Of a DNA stretch of 64,000 nt, positions 9,399 to 18,232 are shown piece by piece. The DNA is taken from positions 437,251 through 501,250 of the forward strand of contig NZ_CM009578.1 in the NCBI RefSeq assembly GCF_002993885.1. The letters are read 5' to 3'. This DNA comes from Sphingopyxis lindanitolerans. Lineage in GTDB: Bacteria; Pseudomonadota; Alphaproteobacteria; Sphingomonadales; Sphingomonadaceae. Within the stretch, counting starts at the first letter, position 1; every line of letters begins with the position of its first letter. The position numbers and the translations under genes are program-made. The notes beneath the pieces were generated by a model. That model was not told where the DNA came from. It saw only the letters and a list, made by a program, of their open reading frames with translations, and did not search any database.

Positions 9399-11372
9399 AT
9401 GACCATAGAAAGCGTTGGCGATAGAATGAGAATGCCGAGCGATGATTATTGGCGCGACTTGCGCGCGCGAATCCTGTCCTTTTTGGCCGACCGTCCGCGC
9501 ATCCAGCGCCAACTCTCAGCGGGCGCTATCGACGGCTTTCTGTGTATAGCGGCAGTATGGATCGCTTTTTCACTCCGCCTTGGCGTGTGGGATCTGTTTT
9601 CGTTCCCCATCGCGACCTTCGCTGTGGTGACGCTATTGCTCTGGTATCCCATCGCGTGGAAGGTCGGCGTCTATCGCTCATTGATCCGCTTTTCCGGCGC
9701 GAGGACAATTGCTGATCTGGCGATCGCCTGCGCCGTCCTGACGCTCCCCCTCTTCGTCGTCTGCGTGGTGTTTCGGCTCCCTTCGGTTCCAAGAACGCTC
9801 TGCGTCCTGCACCCCATCATCTTCCTGCTCCTGCTCGGATCGAGCCGCATCGCGATCCGGTTCGTGCTGCTCGACCTCTTCAAGGTCGTGTCGGTCGATG
9901 TTCGCCGCGTGCTCGTTTACGGAGCCGGCCGCGCAGGGCAGCAACTTGCGCTGTCGCTTCGCCACGAACCGCAAGTGTTGCTGGTCGGATTTGTCGACGA
10001 TGATTTGCGGCTCGATGGCCAGCGCCTCGACGGCGTGCCGGTCTTTGGTGCCAATCGCTTGGCAGAGATACTCGCGGATAACCCCGTCGACGAGGTGCTG
10101 CTTGCGATTCCGAGCGCATCGCGCGCGCGGCGGCGCGAGATCGTCGAGACATTGCAGGACAAGGTGGTTTTCGTCCGCTCGCTCCCCAATCTGACCGGTA
10201 TCATCGAGGGCTCGGTTACCGTCAACGATCTGCGCGAAGTGCAGATCGAAGAGCTTCTCGGCCGCGAAACCGTCGCAGCGAACGAATTGCTGATGAGCAA
10301 GACGACGGCCGGAAAGGTGGTTCTGGTCTCGGGCGCCGGTGGTTCGATAGGCAGCGAATTGTGCCGCCAGATCATCCAGTGCCGCCCGACGCGCCTCGTT
10401 CTGCTCGAACAGTCCGAATATGCGCTTTACGCGATGGAGCAGGAACTGATCGAATTGATGCACGAACTCGAAATCAACGTGCCACTGGCGCTCGAGTTGG
10501 CGAATGCGTCGGAACGTTCATCGATGCACCGCATCTACAAGCAGCATAGGCCCGACACGGTGTTCCACGCCGCTGCCTATAAGCATGTGCCGCTGGTCGA
10601 GGCCAACCCTCTCTCCGGTCTTCGCAACAACATCATGGGCACGCTGCATAGCGTCGCCGCAGCCGAAGCGGCGAAAGTCTCCAACTTCATTCTGATCAGC
10701 ACGGACAAAGCCGTCCGTCCGACGAATGTCATGGGTGCCTCGAAGCGCGTGTGTGAACTCATCCTTCAAGCACGCGCAGCACAGCCGGGGGCGACCACTG
10801 TGTTCAGCATGGTCCGCTTCGGCAACGTTCTGGGGTCGAGCGGCTCGGTCGTGCCGCGCTTCAAGGCGCAAATCGCGGCCGGTGGTCCCGTCACGGTCAC
10901 GCACCGCGAAATCACGCGTTATTTCATGACCATCCCCGAAGCCGCGCAGTTGGTGATCCAGGCAAGCGCGATGGCCAAGGGGGGCGAAGTGTTCGTGCTC
11001 GACATGGGCGAACCGGTCAAGATTTTCGATCTCGCCACCAGCATGATCCATCTATCGGGACTGAGCGTGCGCACGGCCGAAAACCCCGAGGGCGATATTC
11101 AGATTATCGAGACAGGACTTCGCCCCGGCGAGAAGCTTTATGAAGAGCTGCTGATCGGCGACAATCCTCAGGAAACCAAACACCCGCGGATCATGCGCGC
11201 CCGCGAAGGGATGCTGCATTGGGAGGATCTCGATCGCGAATTGCAGATTCTCGATACGGAAATCCGCGTCAACGGCGACAGCACGGCCGCGGTGCAGATC
11301 ATCTATCGGCTGGTTCCCGAATTCCTTCCCGACGCGGGATGGGGCGAGCGGCTGAGTGCCGGTGAAGGATAG
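9399..11372 (+). CDS. Membrane-bound UDP-N-acetylglucosamine 4,6-dehydratase (WbpM/PglF/CapD family)
   Basis: A 657-residue protein with four N-terminal transmembrane segments (about residues 30-150), a first Rossmann-like domain (VLVYGAGRAGQQL) and a C-terminal SDR dehydratase domain (VSGAGGSIGSELCRQI). The catalytic motif is STDKAVRPTNVMGASK, where methionine replaces the SDR tyrosine, which is the hallmark of the WbpM/FlaA1/PglF group. It converts UDP-GlcNAc to the 4-keto-6-deoxy sugar at the inner membrane. The ATG at 9399 is chosen; an in-frame ATG at 9426 is possible. The product is the natural substrate for the DegT aminotransferase encoded convergently at 11400-12611, so the two probably act in sequence toward a 4-amino-4,6-dideoxy sugar. 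Confidence 0.9.
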   Translation: MTIESVGDRMRMPSDDYWRDLRARILSFLADRPRIQRQLSAGAIDGFLCIAAVWIAFSLRLGVWDLFSFPIATFAVVTLLLWYPIAWKVGVYRSLIRFSGARTIADLAIACAVLTLPLFVVCVVFRLPSVPRTLCVLHPIIFLLLLGSSRIAIRFVLLDLFKVVSVDVRRVLVYGAGRAGQQLALSLRHEPQVLLVGFVDDDLRLDGQRLDGVPVFGANRLAEILADNPVDEVLLAIPSASRARRREIVETLQDKVVFVRSLPNLTGIIEGSVTVNDLREVQIEELLGRETVAANELLMSKTTAGKVVLVSGAGGSIGSELCRQIIQCRPTRLVLLEQSEYALYAMEQELIELMHELEINVPLALELANASERSSMHRIYKQHRPDTVFHAAAYKHVPLVEANPLSGLRNNIMGTLHSVAAAEAAKVSNFILISTDKAVRPTNVMGASKRVCELILQARAAQPGATTVFSMVRFGNVLGSSGSVVPRFKAQIAAGGPVTVTHREITRYFMTIPEAAQLVIQASAMAKGGEVFVLDMGEPVKIFDLATSMIHLSGLSVRTAENPEGDIQIIETGLRPGEKLYEELLIGDNPQETKHPRIMRAREGMLHWEDLDRELQILDTEIRVNGDSTAAVQIIYRLVPEFLPDAGWGERLSAGEG

Positions 11373-11399
11373 CCGCAACTCGCCCCGCAAGGATTTGGA

Positions 11400-12611
11400 T
11401 CAAGCGCTGGCAGCGGCCATGACGGCATAGGTTTCTTTTGCTGCCACCTGCATCTGTTCGTCAGTCAGCGTCGGATGGACGAGCCACATCAGGCTGGTGT
11501 CCCCCAATTGGCGGGCGGCGGGCATCCGCTGCGCAGGCCTTGCGCCCGTGCCGTCGAAGGCCTTTTCGAGATAGACTTCCGAACAACTGCCCTGGAAACA
11601 AGGGACGCCGCGCGCATTGATTTCCGCAATGATGCGGTCGCGATCCCAACCATCCGCCAGCCTGTCGGGCCGCACATAGGCATAGAATTTATATTCGGCG
11701 TGAACGCTGCCTTCCGCGCTGTTCAATCGCGGCACGCGAAGGCAGCCATCGGGGCCCGAGAAAGGCGCCAATATGTCATAAAGAACAGCCGCGTTGCGCG
11801 TTCGTGCTGCGGTCCAGTCCGCCATGCGCCCCAGTTGGACGAGGCCGATCGCAGCCTGCATCTCGAGCATACGCCAATTCGTCCCGATGCTTTCGTGCAA
11901 CCAGCGAAATCCCGGCGGATGGTCGCGCTGATAGACCGCTTCCCAGCTTTTTCCATGATCCTTGAAGGACCACATGCGCGACCAAAGATCGCGATCATTG
12001 CATGTGACCATACCGCCTTCGCCGCCGGTCGTCATGATCTTGTCCTGGCAAAAGGACCAGGCCCCGACATCCCCGATCGTGCCGACGCTGCGGCCCTTGT
12101 AACGCCCGCCGTGCGCCTGCGCGCAATCCTCGATCACCTTGACGCCATGCGCGCGGGCGAGCGCCATGATCGGGTCCATGTCGGCCGGCCAGCCGGCGAG
12201 ATGGACGATGATGACGGCCTTCGTGCGGGGTGTCAGCACGGCGGCGATGGTCTCGGCCGAGAGATTGCCGCTCTCCAGGTCCACGTCGGCAAAGACCGGC
12301 ACAGCACCGGCATTGGCGACGCAGCTTGCCGAGGCAATAAAAGTGCGCGGCGTGACGATCACCTCGTCGCTCACCGCCCCGCCGTTTACCGCGCCGATGC
12401 CAAGGCCGTGGAGCGCCAGGTCGAGCGCGACCGTGCCGTTGGCGAGCGCAATGGCGTGGGCGCTGCCCGTCCAGTCCGCGAAAGCCTGCTCGAAAGCGCG
12501 GCACTGCTCGCCGGTCCAATAGTTGACGCGGTTTGAGAGGATGACGGCGGACACAGCGTCCGCCTCCTCCTGGGTGAAGCTCGGCCAAGGAGCAAAAGGC
12601 GTGTTCAGCAT
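11400..12611 (-). CDS. DegT/DnrJ/EryC1/StrS family sugar aminotransferase (PglE-like)
   Basis: A 403-residue PLP-dependent aminotransferase for nucleotide-linked keto sugars. The PLP pocket includes ANGTVALDLAL (residues 57-67), EDCAQAHGG with the pyridine-binding aspartate near 162, and the Schiff-base lysine at about 191 in SFCQDKIMTTGGEGG. It is the last gene of the minus-strand block 16143 to 11400 and faces the 4,6-dehydratase gene, whose product it probably aminates at C4. PglE (bacillosamine), PseC and perosamine synthase are related possibilities. The linkage to a PglC-like transferase and a WbpM-type dehydratase favours a UDP-4-amino-4,6-dideoxy-GlcNAc product. Only 28 bases separate it from the next methyltransferase gene. 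Confidence 0.9.
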   Translation of the reverse strand: MLNTPFAPWPSFTQEEADAVSAVILSNRVNYWTGEQCRAFEQAFADWTGSAHAIALANGTVALDLALHGLGIGAVNGGAVSDEVIVTPRTFIASASCVANAGAVPVFADVDLESGNLSAETIAAVLTPRTKAVIIVHLAGWPADMDPIMALARAHGVKVIEDCAQAHGGRYKGRSVGTIGDVGAWSFCQDKIMTTGGEGGMVTCNDRDLWSRMWSFKDHGKSWEAVYQRDHPPGFRWLHESIGTNWRMLEMQAAIGLVQLGRMADWTAARTRNAAVLYDILAPFSGPDGCLRVPRLNSAEGSVHAEYKFYAYVRPDRLADGWDRDRIIAEINARGVPCFQGSCSEVYLEKAFDGTGARPAQRMPAARQLGDTSLMWLVHPTLTDEQMQVAAKETYAVMAAASA

Positions 12612-12639
12612 GCTATTTACCAGCTTTGATGAAGAGACA

Positions 12640-13293
12640 TCACTTCTTCTTGAGAATATATATTATATGCCCGTGATTTTTCGGGACGGGATAGGATTTG
12701 ATGATCGAGAATCTCTTCTCGATAAGAGCATCGACATGCGATTTTCGCGTGTCGGAAGAGGAATTGACTTTCCATATATTGTAATAATAGCTTGAGCTTG
12801 CTTTTGTCGCTTTCAATATCAAGCGCTTCAAGAATAAAGGGATAGGAAGAGAAAAGAATTTTTCGCGCTTCGACGTCAGGCGCAGCGCCGTATAGATACG
12901 GAAATCCTCCGCGGCGAGAACCAGCACCGCATAATTGCTCGACAGCTTCTGGATATTCTCCAGCGCGCTTTCCACGTCCGCGAACGGAATATGGTGGAAA
13001 ACCCGCGAACATAGCACGACGTCGAAGGTCTGGCCTTTCAACGCTGACGCTGCGGCCGTGATCGGCGCCACCACGTCGGGGTTCAGATTCTCATTGATGT
13101 CGATCGTCGTGACCGGCACCCCGAACCCCTCGACCAGATATTTCACCACGCCGGTTCCGACCCCGATCTCGGCAACGCTTTTGGGCTGGAGATCCAGAAC
13201 CTCGTTGATTTGGAACCAGTAGGTGTTGAAACGGTCGAGCGAGACATATTCGCTGAACTTGTAGTAATCCTGATGGATCTTCGCTTGTTCCAT
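12640..13293 (-). CDS. Class I SAM-dependent methyltransferase
   Basis: A 217-residue small-molecule-type methyltransferase. The SAM-binding motif I is EIGVGTG (residues 42-48), the acidic end of the second strand is TTIDINEN, and motif IV/post I follows (FDVVLCSRVFHHIPF). The C-terminal third is much more AT-rich and lysine/serine-rich than the neighbouring genes (codons such as ATA, AAA and TAT are frequent), which suggests recent transfer or relaxed constraint. It sits between the ATP-grasp gene and the aminotransferase gene, with gaps of 17 and 28 bases, so it is part of the amino-sugar operon. Its substrate is unknown; a sugar hydroxyl, an N-acyl amino group or a lipid-linked intermediate are all possible. 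Confidence 0.85.
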   Translation of the reverse strand: MEQAKIHQDYYKFSEYVSLDRFNTYWFQINEVLDLQPKSVAEIGVGTGVVKYLVEGFGVPVTTIDINENLNPDVVAPITAAASALKGQTFDVVLCSRVFHHIPFADVESALENIQKLSSNYAVLVLAAEDFRIYTALRLTSKREKFFSLPIPLFLKRLILKATKASSSYYYNIWKVNSSSDTRKSHVDALIEKRFSIIKSYPVPKNHGHIIYILKKK

Positions 13294-13310
13294 AATCTCT
13301 TTTGCCTTTG

Positions 13311-14294
13311 TCAGTTGGATTCGATCTTGATGAAATGCGCCGCGTCATAGCGCAGCATGCGCAAGCCCGATGTCCATTCGTGATGATAATCGACGGGCGC
13401 ACCGAGGCATTCCGCAAGCAGCCATTTGGCGAACGGTGCGCCGGCATGATGGGCCAGCGGATAGCCGCCGCCGAAACGGGCATTGATCTCGAACAGCGAA
13501 GCTTCGCCATCGGCGCTGATGATGGATTGAAAGCAAAGCGCGCCGCGCGCCCCCACCAGATTCCGGCCCAGTTCCTCGGCGATGGCGATCAGCGCCGCGT
13601 TTCTTTCCGTCTCTCCCTTCGACACTTCGCCGCCGCGCACCTCATAGCGAAGATGGGGGACCGCCGCGCGCAGCACCCCGGCCTGGTCGAAAAAGATATT
13701 GGTCGTATATTCCCGTCCGCTGAGCAGAGTCTGCGCGACATAAGCATCGTCGAATTGGGGATCGCGAAGGTCGTCGACCGACTCGGCGATATAGATTCCC
13801 TTTGAAGCGCTGCCCGCCTTCGGCTTCATCATCAAAGGCCATGCGATCGACGAGGGCGCCCGGCGCAGCGCGTCAACGCCGATGGTGGCCGGGGTCGCGA
13901 AACCGCGCTGGAGCAGCCAGTTCGCCGTCAACAGCTTGTCCCGCGCCAGATCGACCACGGCTTCCGCAGAGACCGCCACCGTCATGCCGCGGCGCGCGAA
14001 ATCGTCGCGCCTGCGGCTATAGAGGATCAGTTCGGGATCGATCGTCGGAACGATCAGCCGGACCTCGTTCCGGACGCACGCATCCATCACGACATCCAGA
14101 AAATCCGGCGACGAGCAGGACGGAGTCTTGATCGCGACATCGGCCTCGCAGCAGGCGGCGCTGAACTCGGGCATCAGGTCGCCGGCGATAATCCGCAGAT
14201 CGATGCCCAGTTGCCGCGCCGCGTCGCGAAAGCAGCGCATCAATTCGACGCGGCGGCCCGCCGATGAAAAATAAACTGAAACGGTTTTGCTCAC
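13311..14294 (-). CDS. ATP-grasp family ligase (CarB-like), polysaccharide-associated
   Basis: A 327-residue ATP-grasp protein. The N-terminal preATP-grasp part has SSAGRRVELMRCF, and the ATP-grasp core has WPLMMKPKAGSASKGI (nucleotide loop, about residues 150-166) and FEINARFGGGYPL (metal-binding Glu and Asn, about 270). Such enzymes join a carboxylate, via an acyl phosphate, to an amine or thiol. It starts with GTG and overlaps the stop of the phosphoglycosyltransferase gene by four bases (GTGA). Its place between a PglC-like and a PglE-like gene suggests it acylates the 4-amino group of the sugar, but the acyl donor is not visible. Alternative: a stand-alone carbamoyl-phosphate-synthase-like protein with another role. 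Confidence 0.85.
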   Translation of the reverse strand: MSKTVSVYFSSAGRRVELMRCFRDAARQLGIDLRIIAGDLMPEFSAACCEADVAIKTPSCSSPDFLDVVMDACVRNEVRLIVPTIDPELILYSRRRDDFARRGMTVAVSAEAVVDLARDKLLTANWLLQRGFATPATIGVDALRRAPSSIAWPLMMKPKAGSASKGIYIAESVDDLRDPQFDDAYVAQTLLSGREYTTNIFFDQAGVLRAAVPHLRYEVRGGEVSKGETERNAALIAIAEELGRNLVGARGALCFQSIISADGEASLFEINARFGGGYPLAHHAGAPFAKWLLAECLGAPVDYHHEWTSGLRMLRYDAAHFIKIESN

Positions 14295-14887
14295 TCTGCG
14301 CTATTCCCTTTGAAGCGGCCCATGATCTTCCCGTCGCTGGCGTTGATCCCCGAACGCTTGAACGCAACGCCGATCGTCTTGAGCAGGATCGTCAGATCCA
14401 GCCAGAAACTCCGGTGATCGACATACCAGACATCGAGCCGGAACTTATCCTCCCAACTCAGCGCGTTGCGCCCGTTGACCTGCGCCCAGCCGGTAAGGCC
14501 CGGTTGCACATCGTGCCGCCGCGCCTGCTCGATGGTGTAAAGCGGCAGATAGTCCATCAGCAGCGGGCGGGGTCCGACGAGGCTCATGTCGCCTTTGAGG
14601 ACGTTCCACAGTTCGGGCAACTCATCGAGGCTGGAGGACCGCAGACGGCGGCCGAACGGCACCAGTCTCTCCTGACTCGAAAGGAGTGCGCCGTCTGGCC
14701 CGCGTGCATTCGTCATCGTACGAAACTTCAGCATTTCGAACGGCTTCGCGTCCTTACCGGGCCGTGTCTGGCGAAACAGCACAGGACCGCCGAGCTTGAT
14801 CCGGACGGCCACCGCCAGCACCGCCAGCACCGGCAAAAGAAGGACAAGCAGGCTCGCCGAGACGGCAATATCGAAGAGGCGTTTCAT
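14291..14887 (-). CDS. PglC-like monotopic phosphoglycosyltransferase
   Basis: A 198-residue small phosphoglycosyltransferase that transfers a phospho-sugar from a UDP-sugar to undecaprenyl phosphate and so starts the repeat unit on the cytoplasmic face. One N-terminal reentrant hydrophobic helix (residues 6-28) is followed by the family core: KFRTM, the catalytic Asp-Glu pair in SLDELPELWNVLKGDMSLVGPRP, and QPGLTGWAQVNGRN. The length matches PglC (about 200) and lacks the extra membrane domain of WbaP-type enzymes. Small members often use UDP-diNAc-bacillosamine or a related 4-amino sugar, in line with the aminotransferase and dehydratase nearby. It overlaps the genes on both sides by four bases. 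Confidence 0.92.
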   Translation of the reverse strand: MKRLFDIAVSASLLVLLLPVLAVLAVAVRIKLGGPVLFRQTRPGKDAKPFEMLKFRTMTNARGPDGALLSSQERLVPFGRRLRSSSLDELPELWNVLKGDMSLVGPRPLLMDYLPLYTIEQARRHDVQPGLTGWAQVNGRNALSWEDKFRLDVWYVDHRSFWLDLTILLKTIGVAFKRSGINASDGKIMGRFKGNSAE

Positions 14888-16143
14888 ACCCCTTTCCTCT
14901 GGTCGGTCGCCTTGTGCAGCACATCCGCCAGGTTACGGATCCCCTGCTCGAACGACAGGTGGCCGGTGTAGAAGTCGCGCGCGTTGGCGCCGAGCTCGGC
15001 AAGATCGCCGGGGGCCATATCCGCGAGGCTCGCGATGGCCTCGGCAAGCGCCCCCGCATCCTCCGGCGGCACGACGACGCCGCCCCGTGACTGGTGGACC
15101 AGTTCCGCCGCATCACCCTCGACCGCCATGATGATCGGCTTGCCTGCCGCCATATAGGCTTGCGTTTTGGACGGAATCGTAATGGCGAACAGCGGGTCGG
15201 CCTTCAGGTGCACCAGCAGACAATCGGCCGCGGCGAGATAGGCGCCAACCTCGGCCATCGGAACACGCGGCAGGAAACGGACATTCGCGAGCCCTTCGTC
15301 GGCGGCGCGTGCCTTCAACCGCTCCGTTTCAAGGCCGGAGCCGAGAAAGCAGAATTCCACCTCCGGGCGTTTCCCGGCCAGGATCGCGGCGGCATCCAGC
15401 ACCGCATCCAGTGCCTGCGCCGGCCCCATATTACCGGCGAACAGCACACGGAACTTTCCTGGCTCGGTCAGGGTGTCGGGCCGGGACGTCGAGGCGGCGG
15501 TCACCCCGGCCTCATCGGCCCAATTGGGAATGACGGTGATCCTGTCCGCCGGGACGCCGCGCTCGATCAACAACCGGCGAAAGCCGTTGGACAGGACCAC
15601 GATGTGCGCGGCGCGCCGCCACGTCCAGCGGCAAAGGCGCCCTATCGCCCCAAGCAAGCGATCATTGCCGATCATGCCCGTCGCGCGCAGCGTGTCGGGC
15701 CACATGTCCTGAACATCGAGGACGACCGGCACGCGGCGAAAAAAGCCCGCGACCTCGGCCGCCAGGGCGACCGTCATCGGCGGGTGATAGGCATAGATCA
15801 CATCGGCGCGGCGCGCGAAAAAGGTCAGGTAAAGCGCCGCCGAAAGGAAGAAGCTGGCATAATTCAGCACGCGGCCGACCCGGCTTTTGTCATGGCTGGG
15901 ATAGAGCGCCAGCCGTGTCACCGCCACGCCTTGCATCACCATGCGCTTGATCGGCCGGATGCGGTAACCGTCATAGACTTTGCCGCCGGGATAATTGGGA
16001 AAGCCGGTCACAACCTCCACATCAAAACCCAGCTCGCCAAGACGCCGCGCGAAGGCCGCCCCTTTCATGGTCGGTTCGGGATCGAAACCCTGTTTCAGAA
16101 CGATAAGCCGTGGCGGCGCGCCATTCGGGGCGAGAGGATTCAT
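14884..16143 (-). CDS. Glycosyltransferase family 4, WbuB/FucNAc-transferase-like
   Basis: A 419-residue GT-B retaining glycosyltransferase. The N-terminal acceptor domain has KQGFDPEPTMKGAAFARRLGELGFDVEVVTGFPNYPGGKVYDGYR in outline (positions 15-60), a pattern typical of the WbuB/WcaI group. The donor domain has VLFAGNMGPAQALD and, later, LPSK-like SKTQAYMAAGKPI and the EX7E-type glutamates. WbuB-type enzymes often transfer N-acetyl-L-fucosamine to the lipid-linked first sugar, and the capE-capF-capG genes for UDP-L-FucNAc are present at 20727-24067. The ATG at 16143 is chosen; the frame is open to 16227 without better signals. It overlaps the phosphoglycosyltransferase start by four bases and is the first gene of this minus-strand block. 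Confidence 0.88.
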   Translation of the reverse strand: MNPLAPNGAPPRLIVLKQGFDPEPTMKGAAFARRLGELGFDVEVVTGFPNYPGGKVYDGYRIRPIKRMVMQGVAVTRLALYPSHDKSRVGRVLNYASFFLSAALYLTFFARRADVIYAYHPPMTVALAAEVAGFFRRVPVVLDVQDMWPDTLRATGMIGNDRLLGAIGRLCRWTWRRAAHIVVLSNGFRRLLIERGVPADRITVIPNWADEAGVTAASTSRPDTLTEPGKFRVLFAGNMGPAQALDAVLDAAAILAGKRPEVEFCFLGSGLETERLKARAADEGLANVRFLPRVPMAEVGAYLAAADCLLVHLKADPLFAITIPSKTQAYMAAGKPIIMAVEGDAAELVHQSRGGVVVPPEDAGALAEAIASLADMAPGDLAELGANARDFYTGHLSFEQGIRNLADVLHKATDQRKGV

Positions 16144-16763
16144 TGGGTCAGAGCCGTATCTGGAAGGGGGCGTGCATGTAAATCCAGTCACATTGGCTCC
16201 ATGGAGCCGGTTTCCTATTGTCGACACACACCTTCGACGAAGTCACCCGGTTGAGGGACATCCGCAACCGACAAGCAATTGCATCGTCATCGCGGCGCCA
16301 TTGTCACCAAAGCGGCGTTCCTAGCGGCGATCCGGGATGCAGGCAATATCCCCTTGCAAAGCCTATCAACTGTCCGCGCAAGCGGGGAAAGATCAGCTGC
16401 AACCCCTGCCATGCAACATCCCGCGAAGCATCATGCGGTTGGCCTGTTTGTCCCGTGCAGCCTTCGCTTCGTCGTTTCCACGCTCATGCGCCGTAGCGCG
16501 CCTCAGACCGGACGCCCTCGCCTTGCGAAACGCCGATTTCATCGCTAACGGTGCCGCCCTGTCAGCGAGAAGAGATATGGCCCACTCCCCCCAACATTGC
16601 CGCTCCTGCCCTGTCCTTTTTAGGATTCGGGATGGCGGAGAGGAATAGTGCCCGTATCTCTGAAACCCAACTCGACAGCGAGATATTCACCATACGAGAT
16701 ATTGGTTTTCCCGCAATTTTCTCCGCAAGCATCAACCCCTAGAGTCGGAGGAACATAACGGCG
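16144..16763. other. 620-bp divergent intergenic region
   Basis: It lies between the glycosyltransferase gene (minus) and the wzy-like gene (plus). Several short open frames exist on the plus strand but none has a ribosome-binding site, family resemblance or the local codon bias. Both promoters, for the leftward amino-sugar operon and for wzy, should lie here. The right end carries a GGAGGA ribosome-binding site before the ATG at 16764. No clear terminator, RNA gene or mobile element is seen. Confidence 0.4.
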
Positions 16764-17981
16764 ATGCGGGTCAAACAACCCTTTGCTCTCGACAGAGCGA
16801 TGTTCGTTCTGGTCATGATCGACCTTCTCTTTCTCCCATTCCTGCTGCCGGTCCCTGTCCCTCTGTCTTTCGCCGTGCTGCCAATCTGGCTTCTCAGCCT
16901 ACGACCCGAGCGAATAAGTGCTGGCGCCGTCATAGCAATTATCGGCGCTATGTTCGCCATTTTTAGCTATATTTTAGGCATAAACTCCACTCCCGGCATT
17001 GATGATTCTTCGATTCGAAGATCTGCGTACACAGCAATCATTATATTCATGTTCGGCACCTATGTAGCGGGATCAATGACGAACTTCCGAACATTCCATC
17101 TCCATATACATATTTTACGCCTTTACCTCATTTTTGTTTTTCTTCTTTCCATAATATTTTTCTGGAGATTCGATGACTATTTTCTAGTCCGTCAATTTTG
17201 GGCCTTCGGTGACAATGTTGATATTGCCGATAATCTAAACACCCTGACGCGGTTCACAGGCACGTTATCCGATCCGAACAATCTGGCTGTTTCCACAGTA
17301 GCCATCACCGCTTTCCTTGTTTTCTTTGCGCCGCAGCAGGTCGGTCGAAACATTGCGGCTATGGCTATGACCGCCGTGATCGTCATCGCCAGCATGTCAT
17401 CAACCGGCATCATCTGCTATGCAGCCCTCATAGTAGCGTTTATTACTGGATCTCGCTTGAAAACCGGACCCAGAATTCTACTGCTGCTCGGCTCTGTCAT
17501 TGTCGGCATTGCCATTTACGATATTGTCAAGAATACGGATGTATTTGCGCTAGCAAGCCAGCGAGTAGCAGATACCGATTCAGAATCCAGACTCTCGCGC
17601 TGGCAACTTGCGCTAGATTCATCAAAATTTCTTAGTTCGCTAATAGTTGGAGATGGAGGAACGATACTCCTGAATGGAATGGAGTATAAACCGCATAATG
17701 GCCACATACATGTGGCTTACAGCTTCGGCTTGGTGTGTTACATTGCATTCGCAACGATATTTTTCCGCGTATACCGCATCAGGGATTGGCGACACTATCT
17801 ATTCTTAGCGATCATATTCACTGGATTTACCGTTAACGTCGGAATCTACGAGCATCGATTCGCTGGCATTTGGGTCGTTCTGCTGGTCATATATCATCGA
17901 CTCGCCGCTCCACAGCCTGCGCCGAAACGGATCACGCAGCAACAGCGTGCTGCCCGCGAGGGCAGCGTCAGCAGTACTTGA
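16764..17981 (+). CDS. wzy: Wzy-like O-antigen/capsule polymerase (multi-pass membrane protein)
   Basis: A 405-residue protein with about ten to twelve hydrophobic segments and a larger periplasmic loop between about residues 270 and 320. The stretch FTGTLSDPNNLAV (residues 164-176) resembles the GTFSDPNxxA motif common in Wzy and O-antigen-ligase-superfamily polymerases. These enzymes link undecaprenyl-bound repeat units in the periplasm. The gene is clearly AT-richer than its flanks, as is usual for wzy genes, which are exchanged horizontally. GGAGGA lies 12 bases before the start. It stands alone on the plus strand, convergent with wzx. Ligase function cannot be excluded, since a second protein of this superfamily is encoded at 29458-30879. 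Confidence 0.75.
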   Translation: MRVKQPFALDRAMFVLVMIDLLFLPFLLPVPVPLSFAVLPIWLLSLRPERISAGAVIAIIGAMFAIFSYILGINSTPGIDDSSIRRSAYTAIIIFMFGTYVAGSMTNFRTFHLHIHILRLYLIFVFLLSIIFFWRFDDYFLVRQFWAFGDNVDIADNLNTLTRFTGTLSDPNNLAVSTVAITAFLVFFAPQQVGRNIAAMAMTAVIVIASMSSTGIICYAALIVAFITGSRLKTGPRILLLLGSVIVGIAIYDIVKNTDVFALASQRVADTDSESRLSRWQLALDSSKFLSSLIVGDGGTILLNGMEYKPHNGHIHVAYSFGLVCYIAFATIFFRVYRIRDWRHYLFLAIIFTGFTVNVGIYEHRFAGIWVVLLVIYHRLAAPQPAPKRITQQQRAAREGSVSST

Positions 17982-18232
17982 AGGCGTCAATCCAAGATTA
18001 GGCGGAAAAGAATATAGCCGACTGTCCGCGGCTCGATAACCGTTGGTCATCAAGCCGGGGCTATAAGTTGATGGCTTAATGGCTTGAACCCGAAATCCCA
18101 TCGCTGGCGATCATAGGCCGACAGACGGCCTCCGGGCGGGGGTTAGCTCACCCGCTATTCTCGCTCGGCGCCGCGCAACGCGGGCTGAATCACATCACGC
18201 TGATATTACACAACCTCTTTGCGATCCGACTC

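Noticed and set aside
16228..16742. Several short plus-strand frames in the gap before wzy
   Set aside because: They overlap each other in different frames, lack ribosome-binding sites and have random-looking composition.
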